Shown piece by piece: positions 8,634 to 18,135 of a DNA stretch of 58,473 nt. The DNA lies in contig PLLM01000073.1 of NCBI GenBank assembly GCA_003141275.1, forward strand, positions 1 to 58,473. Direction: 5' to 3'. Every line of letters starts with the position of its first letter. Positions within the stretch are counted from its first letter, which is position 1. The DNA comes from Phycisphaerales bacterium (GTDB taxonomy: Bacteria > Planctomycetota > Phycisphaerae > Sedimentisphaerales > Anaerobacaceae). A model generated the notes under the pieces. It saw only the letters and a list, made by a program, of their open reading frames with translations, was not told the DNA's origin and made no database searches. Both the position numbers and the translations under genes were made by a program.

Positions 8634-9686
8634 TTATGCCAGCAACGCCGCCGCCGCTTTTTTTTGCAGGTTTTCCGAGATTGCCCCGGCAAAATCCGTC
8701 TCGTTGCTCCGCAGGATTGTTACGGCAGGTCCAAGAGGACCATAAATGGCCGGCTCCGTGGGGCCGAATACCACAACCGTTCGGATGCCCACTGCCGCCG
8801 CCAGATGAGTTATTCCGCTGTCGTTGCCGATATAACCCCACGAACAACCAAGAACGCCGAGCACCTCAGCCAAAGACAGGTTTGTCAGCAGTTTTCCGGC
8901 AGCCCTGATTTGGGCGATGGCCGGTTCGCTGAACCTTTCCGCCTCGGCAGGCCCAAACAGAAACACCACCTCTGCCCCCTCTTTTGCGAGCATCCGCGCC
9001 ACCGCAAGAAAATTATCCAGCCGCCAGCACTTATGCGCCCCGCCACTGCCGGGATGAATAACGACGGGCTTGCGTGTGGGCATAATACCCTTTTCAGCCA
9101 ATATTTCTTTGCCTCTGAGAATATCCGCCTGTGTCGGTCTTATCAGGGGCATACCGACCGCTGAATTGTGCTCCTGAGACAACAATTGGCTTTGTTCAAC
9201 AAATTGCTTCCTGTAAAAATCGCTGATGTGAATGTTGTGCTTATCCGCTGGTTTCATCGCCAGCGTCATCACTTCCGCGCTGTGGCTGCAATTGACCGTG
9301 AAAATCAGGTTCTTCTCGAAATGGCTGTCCGGCTCGCCGAGAAAGCTGGCAATCCATGAATAACCCGCAAACGCCATAATCAATGGGTCGCCATCGGCAA
9401 CCTCAAAATCTCCTTCGCCCGCGAACAGCCGATGCAAACTCATCGAATCCAATGACCTGACCGCATCGACACAGCTTCTGCCCGGCAGTATCCCCAAGTA
9501 TTCCGTATGGCCGATTATATCGACCCCGCCGGGGCAAACCGTCTCTTTCATCATTTCCGCCAAAGGCAGCGTCAAAATGCAATCGCCTATCGCCCCCGGC
9601 TGCAAAATCGCCCCTCGCGTGCCCCGCTGCGCCGCAATCGCCAGCATTTCCCGCAGCTTGTCTATGATATTGCTTCTTCCACTCAT
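8634..9686 (-). CDS. Glycosyltransferase family 9 (heptosyltransferase-like)
   Basis: This 350-residue protein is a GT-B enzyme of family 9, which adds heptose or a related sugar to the lipid A core. The GAIGDCILTLPLAEMM motif near residues 31-46 is the family's N-terminal signature. VIHPGSGGAHKCW begins the C-terminal domain, and IGNDSGITHLAAAVG plus VVFGPTEP are the donor-binding motifs. It is upstream of lpxD and lpxI on the same strand, which fits core assembly. It is divergent from uvrB, sharing a 126-base promoter region. ADP-heptose as donor is likely but unproven. Confidence 0.9.
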   Translation of the reverse strand: MSGRSNIIDKLREMLAIAAQRGTRGAILQPGAIGDCILTLPLAEMMKETVCPGGVDIIGHTEYLGILPGRSCVDAVRSLDSMSLHRLFAGEGDFEVADGDPLIMAFAGYSWIASFLGEPDSHFEKNLIFTVNCSHSAEVMTLAMKPADKHNIHISDFYRKQFVEQSQLLSQEHNSAVGMPLIRPTQADILRGKEILAEKGIMPTRKPVVIHPGSGGAHKCWRLDNFLAVARMLAKEGAEVVFLFGPAEAERFSEPAIAQIRAAGKLLTNLSLAEVLGVLGCSWGYIGNDSGITHLAAAVGIRTVVVFGPTEPAIYGPLGPAVTILRSNETDFAGAISENLQKKAAAALLA

Positions 9687-9746
9687 CTTGATTCTACGTA
9701 ATATATCCTATCGAGGGGCCTGGCAACAAGAACGCAGGGGCTTTTA

Positions 9747-9775
9747 TTGAGCAAGATGTGATTTTGAGGTATAAT
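9747..9775 (+). promoter_or_regulatory. Sigma70-type promoter of uvrB
   Basis: TTGAGC at 9747-9752 and a perfect TATAAT at 9770-9775 are separated by 17 bases. Transcription would begin near 9782, after the in-frame GTG at 9777, which supports the ATG at 9813 as the true uvrB start. I see no LexA-like dyad here. Confidence 0.7.
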
Positions 9776-9812
9776 TGTGAGGTTTTGCACGTTAGTGGAA
9801 AATCAGGCAAAG

Positions 9813-11867
9813 ATGGCGAAGTTTGAATTAAGTAATGCGATGACGCCGGGTGGGGACCAGCCGGCGGCGATAAGCCGGCTGATGGAAGGGCTGCGCGCGG
9901 GTAAAAAGCTCCAGACGCTGATGGGCGTAACCGGGTCGGGCAAGACATTCACAATGGCAAATATAATCGCGGCGTATAATCGGCCTACATTAGTCATATC
10001 GCACAACAAGACCTTAGCGGCGCAGCTTTACGAGGAGTTCAAGGATTTGTTCCCCAACAACGCGGTTGAGTATTTCGTGAGCTATTATGATTATTACCAG
10101 CCGGAGGCGTATATACCGCAAAGAGATATATACATCGAAAAAGACGCCTCGAAGAACGCAGACCTGGACCGATTGCGGCTTTCGACTACGATGAGTTTAT
10201 CGACCCGCGAGGACTGTATTATCGTGGCGTCGGTATCGTGCATATTCGGATTGGGCTCGCCTGAGGATTACAAGGCAAGCGTCGTGGGCGTGAGAGTCGG
10301 CGATACGATTGACAGAAATACGCTGCTTGGCCGATTGGCGGACATACAATACTCAAGGAATGACTTTGATTTTCAAAGGGGTAAATTCCGCGTCCGCGGG
10401 GACGTGGTCGAGTTGCATCCTTCTTATGAATCGTTCGCGATTCGATTCGAGTTTTTCGGCGACCAGATAGAAAAAATCAGCTACATAAACCCGGTCAGCG
10501 GAGATATCCTCGCCCAGGAAGAGCAGGTCTTTATATACCCCGCGCAGCATTACGTTACCGGGGGGGACAGATTGCTCAGCGCGATAGAAGGGATAAAAGC
10601 CGAATTATCGCAGCGACTGATGGAACTGCGCAGTCAGGCCAAATTGCTGGAGGCGCAACGCCTTGAGGCACGCACAAAATACGATATCGAAATGCTTCAG
10701 GAAGTAGGTTATTGCAGCGGGATAGAAAATTACAGCAGACACTTAGCGGGATTACCTGCGGGGGCAAAGCCATACACGCTGATAGATTATTTCCCGAAGG
10801 ATTTCCTGTTATTTATCGATGAGTCGCACGTTACGATTCCGCAATTGCGCGGGATGTGGGCGGGCGACAGGAGCAGGAAAGACGTATTGGTTGAGCACGG
10901 GTTCAGGTTGCCCAGCGCATTGGATAACAGGCCCCTGCGTTTCGAGGAATTCGAGGAAAAATGGAACCAGGTGGTTTTTGTATCCGCGACGCCGGGGCCA
11001 TTTGAGATGGCCACGTGCAATAACGAGGTGGTAGAGCAGATAATCAGGCCTACTGGTTTGATTGACCCGGAGATTTTTGTTCAGCCGGCGAAAGACCAGG
11101 TGGCGCACTTAATCGGCGAAATAGAAAAGCGAATCAAGGTCGGGGAAAGGGTTCTGGTAACGACGCTGACGAAAAAAATGGCGGAAGACCTGTCGGGGTT
11201 TATCGCGAAAAAAGGGATTAAGTGCCAGTATCTTCACAGCGAGATTGAAACGCTGGAGAGGGTTGAAATACTGCGGAACCTCCGGCTGGGGCAGTTTGAT
11301 GTGTTGGTGGGGATAAACCTGCTGCGGGAGGGGCTGGATTTGCCTGAGGTGTCGATGGTGGCGATTCTGGACGCGGACAAGGAAGGATTCCTGCGGAGCG
11401 AGACATCGCTGATACAGACGATAGGCAGGACCGCCAGAAACGTCAACGCGACGGTGTATTTGTACGCCGATACCGTCACCGAATCGATGAAGAAAGCTAT
11501 TGACGAAACGTACAGACGGCGTAAAATTCAGCTTGAATACAACCGTGAACACAACATCACCCCTGAGACGATACGCAAGGAAATACGTTCGGGGTTGACC
11601 TTGGAGCTTAAAGCCAGGCAGGCCGCGCGCGAGGCGGTGCGGTTTGAGCCGGATGAATTCGAGAAAGTCGAGCTGGCGAGCACGATTGAAAAGGAAATGC
11701 TCGAAGCCGCTGCTGCGCTTGATTTTGAGCGGGCCTCCTTTTTGCGCGATAAGCTGAAAGAGCTTAAAGAGCTGCCGCAGCTGGTGCTTTTAGATTCTAA
11801 AAAGAAGAAGAGTAATTTTTTAGCTACAAAGAAACTGAAGAGATTCAATAATCAAAACGAAAGGTGA
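9813..11867 (+). CDS. uvrB: Excinuclease ABC subunit B
   Basis: UvrB is the damage-verifying helicase-like subunit of nucleotide excision repair. It has Walker [11 protein letters not shown], the beta-hairpin region [20 protein letters not shown], the DEAD-type LLFIDESHV, motif [13 protein letters not shown] and QTIGRTARN, and a C-terminal UVR domain for UvrC contact ([15 protein letters not shown]). Length (about 684 residues) is normal. The start MAKFELSN is chosen because the promoter implies a transcription start downstream of the GTG at 9777. It leads the operon uvrB-nadC-birA-lipBA, with one base between its stop and the nadC start. Confidence 0.98.
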   Translation: MAKFELSNAMTPGGDQPAAISRLMEGLRAGKKLQTLMGVTGSGKTFTMANIIAAYNRPTLVISHNKTLAAQLYEEFKDLFPNNAVEYFVSYYDYYQPEAYIPQRDIYIEKDASKNADLDRLRLSTTMSLSTREDCIIVASVSCIFGLGSPEDYKASVVGVRVGDTIDRNTLLGRLADIQYSRNDFDFQRGKFRVRGDVVELHPSYESFAIRFEFFGDQIEKISYINPVSGDILAQEEQVFIYPAQHYVTGGDRLLSAIEGIKAELSQRLMELRSQAKLLEAQRLEARTKYDIEMLQEVGYCSGIENYSRHLAGLPAGAKPYTLIDYFPKDFLLFIDESHVTIPQLRGMWAGDRSRKDVLVEHGFRLPSALDNRPLRFEEFEEKWNQVVFVSATPGPFEMATCNNEVVEQIIRPTGLIDPEIFVQPAKDQVAHLIGEIEKRIKVGERVLVTTLTKKMAEDLSGFIAKKGIKCQYLHSEIETLERVEILRNLRLGQFDVLVGINLLREGLDLPEVSMVAILDADKEGFLRSETSLIQTIGRTARNVNATVYLYADTVTESMKKAIDETYRRRKIQLEYNREHNITPETIRKEIRSGLTLELKARQAAREAVRFEPDEFEKVELASTIEKEMLEAAAALDFERASFLRDKLKELKELPQLVLLDSKKKKSNFLATKKLKRFNNQNER

Positions 11868-11868
11868 T

Positions 11869-12738
11869 ATGGACAAGCTTGAGCTCGAAAAAGTGCTGCC
11901 GCTGCTGAAACTAGCGATAGAGGAAGACATGGGACAGGGGGACATGACCAGCGACCTGTTCTTCGGGAACAATACCGTCGGCAAGGCGGACATCGTCTCC
12001 CGCGAAGAAATAGTCGTATGCGGGATGCAGATAGCGAAAACGATACTGCATATGTATGACAAGCGTTTGAAACTCGATGCGCACGTCAAGGACGGGCAGC
12101 AGGCCTACGTCGGATGTCACCTGGCGACCATCAAGGGGCCGCTTGGTTCGATATTGACCGCGGAACGGGTAGTTCTGAATTTTATGCAGCGGCTGTGCGG
12201 AATAGCGACGACGACGCGAAAATACGTCCGCGCAATACAGGGGACAAAAGCCAAAATTTACGATACGCGAAAAACGCTGCCTGGCTGGCGAATACTTGAA
12301 AAATACGCCGTGCGGTGCGGCGGTGGGTACAACCATCGGCTGGGACTTTACGACGGGATATTGATTAAAGACAATCATATTGCGCAGTTAGGCAGGAATT
12401 TTCAGGCCAAGCTGAAAAAGATTGTCAAAGAGGCGCGCAAGATAAAACACGCCAAATTTGTCGCGGTCGAAGTTGACCACGTTGACGACCAGCTCAACTA
12501 TGTGCTGGCGATACCCGGTATTGACATAGTGCTGCTGGACAATATGGGACAGTGGCAGTTGAAGCACGCCGTCGAAATGAAACGCAAGATGTGCGGCAAG
12601 GGCAAGCCCCTGCTGGAAGCATCGGGCAATATCTCGCTTGCCAACGTCTCGGCGATTGCGCAATCCGGCGTGGACAGGATAGCCGTCGGGGCGATTACAC
12701 ACTCGGCAACGGCTGTGGATATCGGGGTTGACAGGTGA
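11869..12738 (+). CDS. nadC: Nicotinate-nucleotide pyrophosphorylase (carboxylating)
   Basis: NadC converts quinolinate and PRPP to nicotinate mononucleotide in de novo NAD synthesis. The 289-residue sequence shows EEDMGQGDMTSDL, ERVVLNFMQRLCGIAT, DTRKTLPGWR, the H-R-L-G-L-Y-D segment with KDNH, and VEVDHVDD with LLDNM, all standard substrate-binding motifs. The SD sequence AAAGGTGAT overlaps the uvrB stop codon. Its TGA overlaps the GTG start of birA by 4 bases, so the genes are translationally coupled. nadA and nadB are not in the window. Confidence 0.97.
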   Translation: MDKLELEKVLPLLKLAIEEDMGQGDMTSDLFFGNNTVGKADIVSREEIVVCGMQIAKTILHMYDKRLKLDAHVKDGQQAYVGCHLATIKGPLGSILTAERVVLNFMQRLCGIATTTRKYVRAIQGTKAKIYDTRKTLPGWRILEKYAVRCGGGYNHRLGLYDGILIKDNHIAQLGRNFQAKLKKIVKEARKIKHAKFVAVEVDHVDDQLNYVLAIPGIDIVLLDNMGQWQLKHAVEMKRKMCGKGKPLLEASGNISLANVSAIAQSGVDRIAVGAITHSATAVDIGVDR

Positions 12739-13538
12739 GTAAAGCAACACCATCGCCAGACGCGCTTGACCCGGACAAAATAAAGTCGCATCTCAGGACA
12801 AAACGCATCGGCCAAAAGGTCGTCGTTTACAACAGCACCGCAAGCACAAACGACATCGCCGCCCAATACTCCAAAAACAAAAATAATGACGGTCTTGTCG
12901 TCCTCGCGGAGGAGCAGGTACAGGGGCGAGGCAGGAGCGGCAATAAATGGGTCGCGGGCTTCGCCGACAGCGTAATCTGCTCGATACTTCTGACCGATTG
13001 CGCCATAAACGCGGAATTGCTGTCATTAACAATCGCGGTTGCAACTGCCGAAGCGATAGGTAAATGCGCGAAAGCCGAAGCGAAAATAAAATGGCCAAAT
13101 GATATTATCCTGAACAACAAAAAAGTCGCCGGCATTCTCGTCGAATCAAAGAAGGCGGGTAAGCATACCGCTTACATAATCGGCATCGGCATTAACTGCC
13201 ATCAAAGCAAACTGGATTTCCCCGCTGAATTGCGGAAAATAGCGACGAGTATTGATATCGAAACCGGCGGCCAAATCGACAGAATATCGCTTATCAAACG
13301 ACTGCTTACCTCGATTGATAACTCACTTGACATCGCTGAACAAAACAAAGAAGAAATTATCGAACATTGGCAGCAATTAAGCACCCAGCTCGGACAAAGG
13401 GTGGCACTTATTTACAACAAGAAGAACTTTGCCGGCAACTGCGTCGGTATCGACCCCGAAAAGGGACTCATTTTGCAGTTAGACACCGGCGGAATCAGAA
13501 TGTTCCAGGCGGCACAGACAATAATCACAAAAGAATAA
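12735..13538 (+). CDS. birA: Biotin--[acetyl-CoA-carboxylase] ligase, no DNA-binding domain
   Basis: This 267-residue enzyme makes biotinyl-AMP and attaches biotin to carboxylase carrier proteins. The catalytic GRGRSGNKW loop near residue 60, IKWPNDIILNNKKVAGIL and IIGIGINCH are the family's active-site motifs, and a short C-terminal SH3-like domain follows. There is no N-terminal helix-turn-helix, so it is a monofunctional ligase and not a repressor. It starts with GTG in a 4-base overlap with nadC. One base separates it from lipBA, placing two carrier-protein modifying activities in sequence. Confidence 0.95.
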   Translation: MSKATPSPDALDPDKIKSHLRTKRIGQKVVVYNSTASTNDIAAQYSKNKNNDGLVVLAEEQVQGRGRSGNKWVAGFADSVICSILLTDCAINAELLSLTIAVATAEAIGKCAKAEAKIKWPNDIILNNKKVAGILVESKKAGKHTAYIIGIGINCHQSKLDFPAELRKIATSIDIETGGQIDRISLIKRLLTSIDNSLDIAEQNKEEIIEHWQQLSTQLGQRVALIYNKKNFAGNCVGIDPEKGLILQLDTGGIRMFQAAQTIITKE

Positions 13539-13539
13539 A

Positions 13540-15072
13540 ATGCAGATGCTCGAACATAAAACCGGTTGCGAGTCATTGCTGATACACGATTGCGGACTGG
13601 AGGATTTTCGTGAAACACTGGAGTTGCAGCATCGATTAGTCGAGCAGAGACGGCAAAACGAAATCGGCGATACGGTTTTGATTGTCGAGCATCAGCCGGT
13701 AATCACATTGGGGGCAAGACAAAGCGCAAATAAGCTGCTTATTGAGCGGGATAAATTAGCGGCCAAAGGAATTGATATCGTCGAAATCCGCAGGGGCGGC
13801 GGGGCAACCGCCCATAACCCGGGGCAGATTGTTTTTTACCCGATTTTGAACCTTCAGGAATTGCGACTCGATATAAACCAATACATCAGGACACTTGAAC
13901 AGATTGGAATCGAACTTCTTGAACAGCTTGGCGTCAAAAGTGAAAGACGAAAGGGCTTTCCGGGACTTTGGGTGAATGATAAGAAAATTGCATCAATCGG
14001 CGTGCGGGTCTCAAGGCAGATTACTCATCACGGGATGGCGATAAATATACAAAACGATTTGAGCATCTTCGAGGCAATCGTTCCCTGCGGCCTTGAAAAT
14101 ATCGAAATGACTTCGGTCTTAAGTGAAACCGGGAAAAAACACCCGATGCGGGAAGCAAAAAACCATTTATCGCAACTTCTGACGAAGCATTTCAAACCCG
14201 AAATACGAAATACGAAATACCAACGACGACTGCCAGATTGGCTACGAAGACCTATGCCAACGACCGGCGAATATAGCAAAACAAGCGATATTGTAAGTTC
14301 GCTCGGTCTTGAGACAATATGTATGAGCGCCAATTGCCCCAATCGAGGCCAGTGCTGGGCGAGAGGCACGGCCACGGTTTTGATTCTGGGCAATATCTGC
14401 ACGCGGGGCTGTAAGTTTTGTTCGGTCGCCAAAGGCAAGCCGAAGCCGGCGGATACAACTGAGCCGGCAAGAATAGCGGAACTGGCGAAAAAACTTAACT
14501 TACATTATCTCGTAATCACAAGCGTCAACCGCGACGACCTCCCCGATGGCGGAGCGGGACATTTCCGCGATTGTATTAAAGAAGTCCGCAGGCAATGTCC
14601 CCAGGTCAAATTTGAAATTCTTGTGCCTGATTTTAGAGATTGCCAAACCGAGGCAATTGAGATTCTCGCGGAAGCAATACCATTTGTATTTGCTCACAAC
14701 GTCGAGACCGTTTCTTCGCTGTATAAAAAAGCCCGTGCGGGCGGCGATTACAAACGCTCGCTGAACCTGCTGAAAATCGCGAAAGGCAAATACGGCAGCA
14801 TCCCGACCAAGTCATCGATTATGTTGGGCCTTGGTGAAACCGACGAAGAAGTTGAACAGGTTTTGAAAGATTTACGGGCCGTTGGATGCAGCCGGCTGAC
14901 AATCGGGCAATATCTAAAACCGTCGAAGGATTCCCTTGAGGTTATCAAATACGTTACGCCTGAGAAATTTGACTGGTGGAAACAAAGGGCGACTGACCTT
15001 GGTTTTGACTGGGTTATATCGGCCCCCTTCGCCCGCAGTTCGTATTTCGCGGAAATTAAAGCGGCAAAGTAA
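13540..15072 (+). CDS. lipB-lipA: Fused octanoyltransferase (LipB) and lipoyl synthase (LipA)
   Basis: One 510-residue reading frame holds both enzymes of lipoate assembly. Residues 1-217 are LipB, which moves octanoyl from ACP to a lipoyl domain: RRGGGATAHNPGQ, Lys149 in DKKIASIG, HHGMAIN and the acyl-thioester Cys183 in VPCGLEN. Residues 230-510 are LipA, the radical-SAM sulfur-insertion enzyme: auxiliary-cluster Cys261, 266 and 272 (CMSANCPNRGQC), SAM-cluster Cys287, 291 and 294 (CTRGCKFC), and the RSSY motif at 499-502. All catalytic residues are present in both halves, so the fusion should be bifunctional. The joint (residues 219-228) is encoded by a 7-base tandem repeat. GcvH, coded in this window, is a natural substrate. 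Confidence 0.95.
   Translation: MQMLEHKTGCESLLIHDCGLEDFRETLELQHRLVEQRRQNEIGDTVLIVEHQPVITLGARQSANKLLIERDKLAAKGIDIVEIRRGGGATAHNPGQIVFYPILNLQELRLDINQYIRTLEQIGIELLEQLGVKSERRKGFPGLWVNDKKIASIGVRVSRQITHHGMAINIQNDLSIFEAIVPCGLENIEMTSVLSETGKKHPMREAKNHLSQLLTKHFKPEIRNTKYQRRLPDWLRRPMPTTGEYSKTSDIVSSLGLETICMSANCPNRGQCWARGTATVLILGNICTRGCKFCSVAKGKPKPADTTEPARIAELAKKLNLHYLVITSVNRDDLPDGGAGHFRDCIKEVRRQCPQVKFEILVPDFRDCQTEAIEILAEAIPFVFAHNVETVSSLYKKARAGGDYKRSLNLLKIAKGKYGSIPTKSSIMLGLGETDEEVEQVLKDLRAVGCSRLTIGQYLKPSKDSLEVIKYVTPEKFDWWKQRATDLGFDWVISAPFARSSYFAEIKAAK
14199..14220 (+). repeat. Three tandem copies of CGAAATA at the LipB/LipA junction
   Basis: The 7-base unit CGAAATA occurs three times without error at 14199-14219. 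Three copies equal seven codons, so the frame is kept, and they encode the linker residues around EIRNTKY. This is where separate lipB and lipA genes would have had their intercistronic gap. Confidence 0.85.
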
Positions 15073-15079
15073 AAGCTGG

Positions 15080-16402
15080 CTAAACGCCGGAAACGACAAC
15101 GTCGCTGAAAACCATACTCGGCGTTCGCCAGTCACTGTAAAGCCATGGGTCGTTGGCGCACTCGCTGAGCTTGTGCCAGAACTTTAGGTGATTGTCGGCG
15201 ATGTTCATTTCGGAAACCGGGTGGACTATTTTGCCGCCGTCGAAAAATTGCCCGAAAATGCCGACTGAGAAATCGCCCGTCGTCGGATTCGAATTGCCGC
15301 CGAGAAAATCTGTAACGAGAATCCCTTTGCCGAGGTCTTTGATTATCTCATCGACAGAGCGTGAGCCCGGCGGGATAACCATATTGCCGGTCGAGCCGGA
15401 AGTCGGCTCACAGCCGAGCTTCCTGCTGTAATACCATTCAATGTAGAAATCCTTCAGTACGCCCGCTTCGACAATCGTCCGCTTTTTCGCCGCGAAGCCG
15501 TCGCCGTCATACAGCCAACTCCCCTGCCCTTCCGGAATAAAGGGGTCGTCAACAAGAACGAATTTATCGCTACCTATTTTTTGTCCCATTTTGTCGGCCA
15601 GAAACGACTGCTTGCGGTAAATATTGCGACCGTCGAGCGCATCAAAAAAACCGCCTATAATCCGATGCGTGTTTCTGTTCTCGATGATAACGGGCAATGT
15701 TGCCGTAGCGATTTTTTTCGCTCCAAGTTTCGCCATCGCCTTGCGTGCGGCGTTAGCGCCGATAACTTCCGGGTTTCCCAGTTTTTTGTGGAAATGGCAG
15801 TCCACATAGTCATACGCTATCGGCCTGCGGTCGTCATCATCGCGAACGCTCACCGAAGCCCCGGCGCTGAAATTTGTGGACCGGGTGTCGCCTGAAAAAC
15901 CGTTGCTTGTCAGCGTAACCGATTCGCTAAGTTCGTCGTTAAACCACGCCTCGACAGTAACGACTTTTTCTCCGCCCGCCGACCAGGCGGCGCCTTCCAC
16001 AGCTTTTACTATTGTATGTTCCTGCTCCGCGGACAACTCATCGATAGACGCGTCCGCGATTTTAAGGTCTATATCGGCTCGACCCTTGTAATACTTCGGG
16101 TCGGGCAAAGTTCTGTATGGGTCCTCCGCAATAAGTTTTGTAGTCGAAACGGCATCCGAAATGAATTCCTTCAACGCGTCTTTTCGTAAATCGCAGGTAT
16201 TCTGCGAAGAATATCTGCCCGCGACAAAAAGGTCTATTCCCATCTGCAGCGTGGTCGCCTGCTTGATTATTTCGGGCTTTTTGTCCCTGTACTGGATTTC
16301 CACGAGCCGGCTTTTGCTAAGCCCCACTCTCGAATCTTTCGCGCCCGCCTTGCTCACGGTATCCAAAACCCACTTGCAAAGGTCATACATTTGTTTATTC
16401 AT
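15080..16402 (-). CDS. TldE/PmbA-family metallopeptidase partner
   Basis: This 440-residue protein belongs to the TldD/PmbA family and, lacking an HExxxH motif, matches the TldE (PmbA) partner. It shows the N-terminal AKDSRVGLSKSRLVEIQYRD-type segment and the conserved C-terminal GNMVIPPGS, DFLGGNSNPTTGDFSVGIFG and FWHKLS regions. TldD/TldE heterodimers cleave unfolded peptides and mature some microcins; TldE contributes structure, not catalysis. It starts one base after the tldD stop, so the pair is coupled. Unlike TldD here, it has no recognisable signal peptide. Its stop lies 8 bases from the convergent lipBA stop. Confidence 0.9.
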   Translation of the reverse strand: MNKQMYDLCKWVLDTVSKAGAKDSRVGLSKSRLVEIQYRDKKPEIIKQATTLQMGIDLFVAGRYSSQNTCDLRKDALKEFISDAVSTTKLIAEDPYRTLPDPKYYKGRADIDLKIADASIDELSAEQEHTIVKAVEGAAWSAGGEKVVTVEAWFNDELSESVTLTSNGFSGDTRSTNFSAGASVSVRDDDDRRPIAYDYVDCHFHKKLGNPEVIGANAARKAMAKLGAKKIATATLPVIIENRNTHRIIGGFFDALDGRNIYRKQSFLADKMGQKIGSDKFVLVDDPFIPEGQGSWLYDGDGFAAKKRTIVEAGVLKDFYIEWYYSRKLGCEPTSGSTGNMVIPPGSRSVDEIIKDLGKGILVTDFLGGNSNPTTGDFSVGIFGQFFDGGKIVHPVSEMNIADNHLKFWHKLSECANDPWLYSDWRTPSMVFSDVVVSGV

Positions 16403-16403
16403 A

Positions 16404-17942
16404 CTATGCCCCCTGTTTTTTTGTCCCGCCTACCGTTAAGGACCGAACCAGCATAGTCGGCATCCCGGCGTCGATGGGCACCCACTGTCCATCTTTGCCG
16501 CAGCTGTGCACGCCGGTCCAGCTTAGCTTCAGGTCGTCCGCGACCATCGTGATATCTCGCAGCAGTTTCGGGCCGCCGCCCATTATGTTGACGTCCTTGA
16601 TTAGCGCGCCGAGTTTGCCGTTTTCTATCAGCCGGCCACGTGAAACATAAAACGCGAAATCCCCTTGCCCGATATTTACCTGCCCGTTACTGACATCCTG
16701 AATATATATGCCTTTTTTAACGCTTTCGATAATTTCCTGCGGCTTGTTTGGGCCTGGAAGAATATAGGTATTTCGCATTCGCGGTATAGGGTAATGCGCG
16801 TAGCTTTCCCGCCGGCCGTTGCCCGTAGAGGACAATCCGTAATGTTTGGCGGAAATCCTGTCGTGAAGATAACTTTTCAATATGCCGTTTTCAACAAGCA
16901 CCGTTTTCTGGCTCGGCGTGCCCTCGTCATCAAAATTTATCGAGCCGCGCGCGCCTGGCCATGTCCCGTCGTCAACAACCGTCACCATCGGCTCGGCGAC
17001 TTTCTGCCCCATCATCGTGGAGTAAATCGACGTCTTCTTGCGGTTGAAATCCGCCTCGAAGCCGTGCCCGACTGCCTCGTGCAGCAAAAAGCCCGGAGTG
17101 CCCGGGGCAAAGACAACAGGCATTTCGCCAGCGGGCGGAACCACAGCGTCAAGAAGTGTTACAGCGCCATCGACAACACCTTCGGCCACTTCCCTGGCGA
17201 TATCGTCCGTGAAATACGAAAAGTCCCGCCTGCCTCCGCGCGAAAACCAGAACTGCTCTTTGCGGCCGTCTTTCTCGACTGTAACCATAGCGGATAGTGC
17301 GCTGCCCGGAAGCAAGTCCTCCGCCTTGGCTCCGTCGCTTGTTACAACCATTATTCGCTTCCTGCCGTCGCCGAAACGGGCGATTGTTTTGATTATATAA
17401 TTTGAGCGTGCGAAGCATTTTCCGGCGGTGTTTTCAACAAGCGAAAGCCGGGGCGTCAATGGCGCGGGCTTTGTGCCCGTCAGCGGGTAGTAATTATCCG
17501 TCTTGACAGCCGCAAATTTACCGGACACGGCGGTTGCAGAACCATCCGCAATCGTCGCTGCCATCGCCGCAGCAGCTATCATCGACTTTTCAGTCAGCTC
17601 CTGCGTAAAACCGAACCCAACCTGGTCGCCCTTGACCGTGCGAATACCCACGCCGAGATTGACCGATGTAGATGCACGGTCAACCTTTTTGTCTTCCAGG
17701 CCAAGCGAGTTTGATATGGTATGCTCGAAGTAAAGGTCCGCAAAGTCGCCGCCCTTCGAGAGCGCCTTAGCCAGCACTTTTTTGCACAAAGAATCGGTTA
17801 TGCCGAATTCTTTTTCAAAATATCCTGCCCTTTCGGTCCCCGCGAAAGTCAGCCAGCCGTCGAACAACACCGGCGCCGCGACTATCGCGCCCCCGGCAGC
17901 CGTGGTGGCCTTCAGAAAAGTGCGCCTGTCTATTCTATCCAT
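16404..17942 (-). CDS. tldD: TldD-family metallopeptidase with Tat signal
   Basis: The protein (512 residues from this start) is the catalytic TldD subunit: LLHEAVGHGFEADFN carries the HExxxH zinc motif, and GRRESYAHYPIPRMRNTYI is conserved. The N-terminus DRRTFLKATTAAGGAIVAAP is a twin-arginine signal with a hydrophobic stretch, unusual because E. coli TldD is cytosolic. The ATG at 17942 is chosen because GAGGGA sits six bases upstream; the ATG at 17948 touches that sequence. The partner gene follows one base later. Either the heterodimer is exported folded through Tat, or the twin-arginine region is a membrane anchor. Confidence 0.92.
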   Translation of the reverse strand: MDRIDRRTFLKATTAAGGAIVAAPVLFDGWLTFAGTERAGYFEKEFGITDSLCKKVLAKALSKGGDFADLYFEHTISNSLGLEDKKVDRASTSVNLGVGIRTVKGDQVGFGFTQELTEKSMIAAAAMAATIADGSATAVSGKFAAVKTDNYYPLTGTKPAPLTPRLSLVENTAGKCFARSNYIIKTIARFGDGRKRIMVVTSDGAKAEDLLPGSALSAMVTVEKDGRKEQFWFSRGGRRDFSYFTDDIAREVAEGVVDGAVTLLDAVVPPAGEMPVVFAPGTPGFLLHEAVGHGFEADFNRKKTSIYSTMMGQKVAEPMVTVVDDGTWPGARGSINFDDEGTPSQKTVLVENGILKSYLHDRISAKHYGLSSTGNGRRESYAHYPIPRMRNTYILPGPNKPQEIIESVKKGIYIQDVSNGQVNIGQGDFAFYVSRGRLIENGKLGALIKDVNIMGGGPKLLRDITMVADDLKLSWTGVHSCGKDGQWVPIDAGMPTMLVRSLTVGGTKKQGA

Positions 17943-18135
17943 AATCATTCCCTCGGTTTTCCCAATAATCTCCTTTATACTTGCCGCCAGTTTATTCTGT
18001 TCGTTTGTCTAATGCAACCCGATTCATAGAGTCCAAAAGCAAAATAGCGAAACTGGACAGGCGGAAGATAATCTGATAGATTTTCATAGTTGATGCCCAC
18101 TGCCTCACAATCAATTATAAATACGGGGAATTGAA

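Noticed and set aside
11109-11552. Long open frame opposite uvrB
   Set aside because: It is the complement of a conserved UvrB segment; codon bias of the real gene keeps it open and it resembles nothing.
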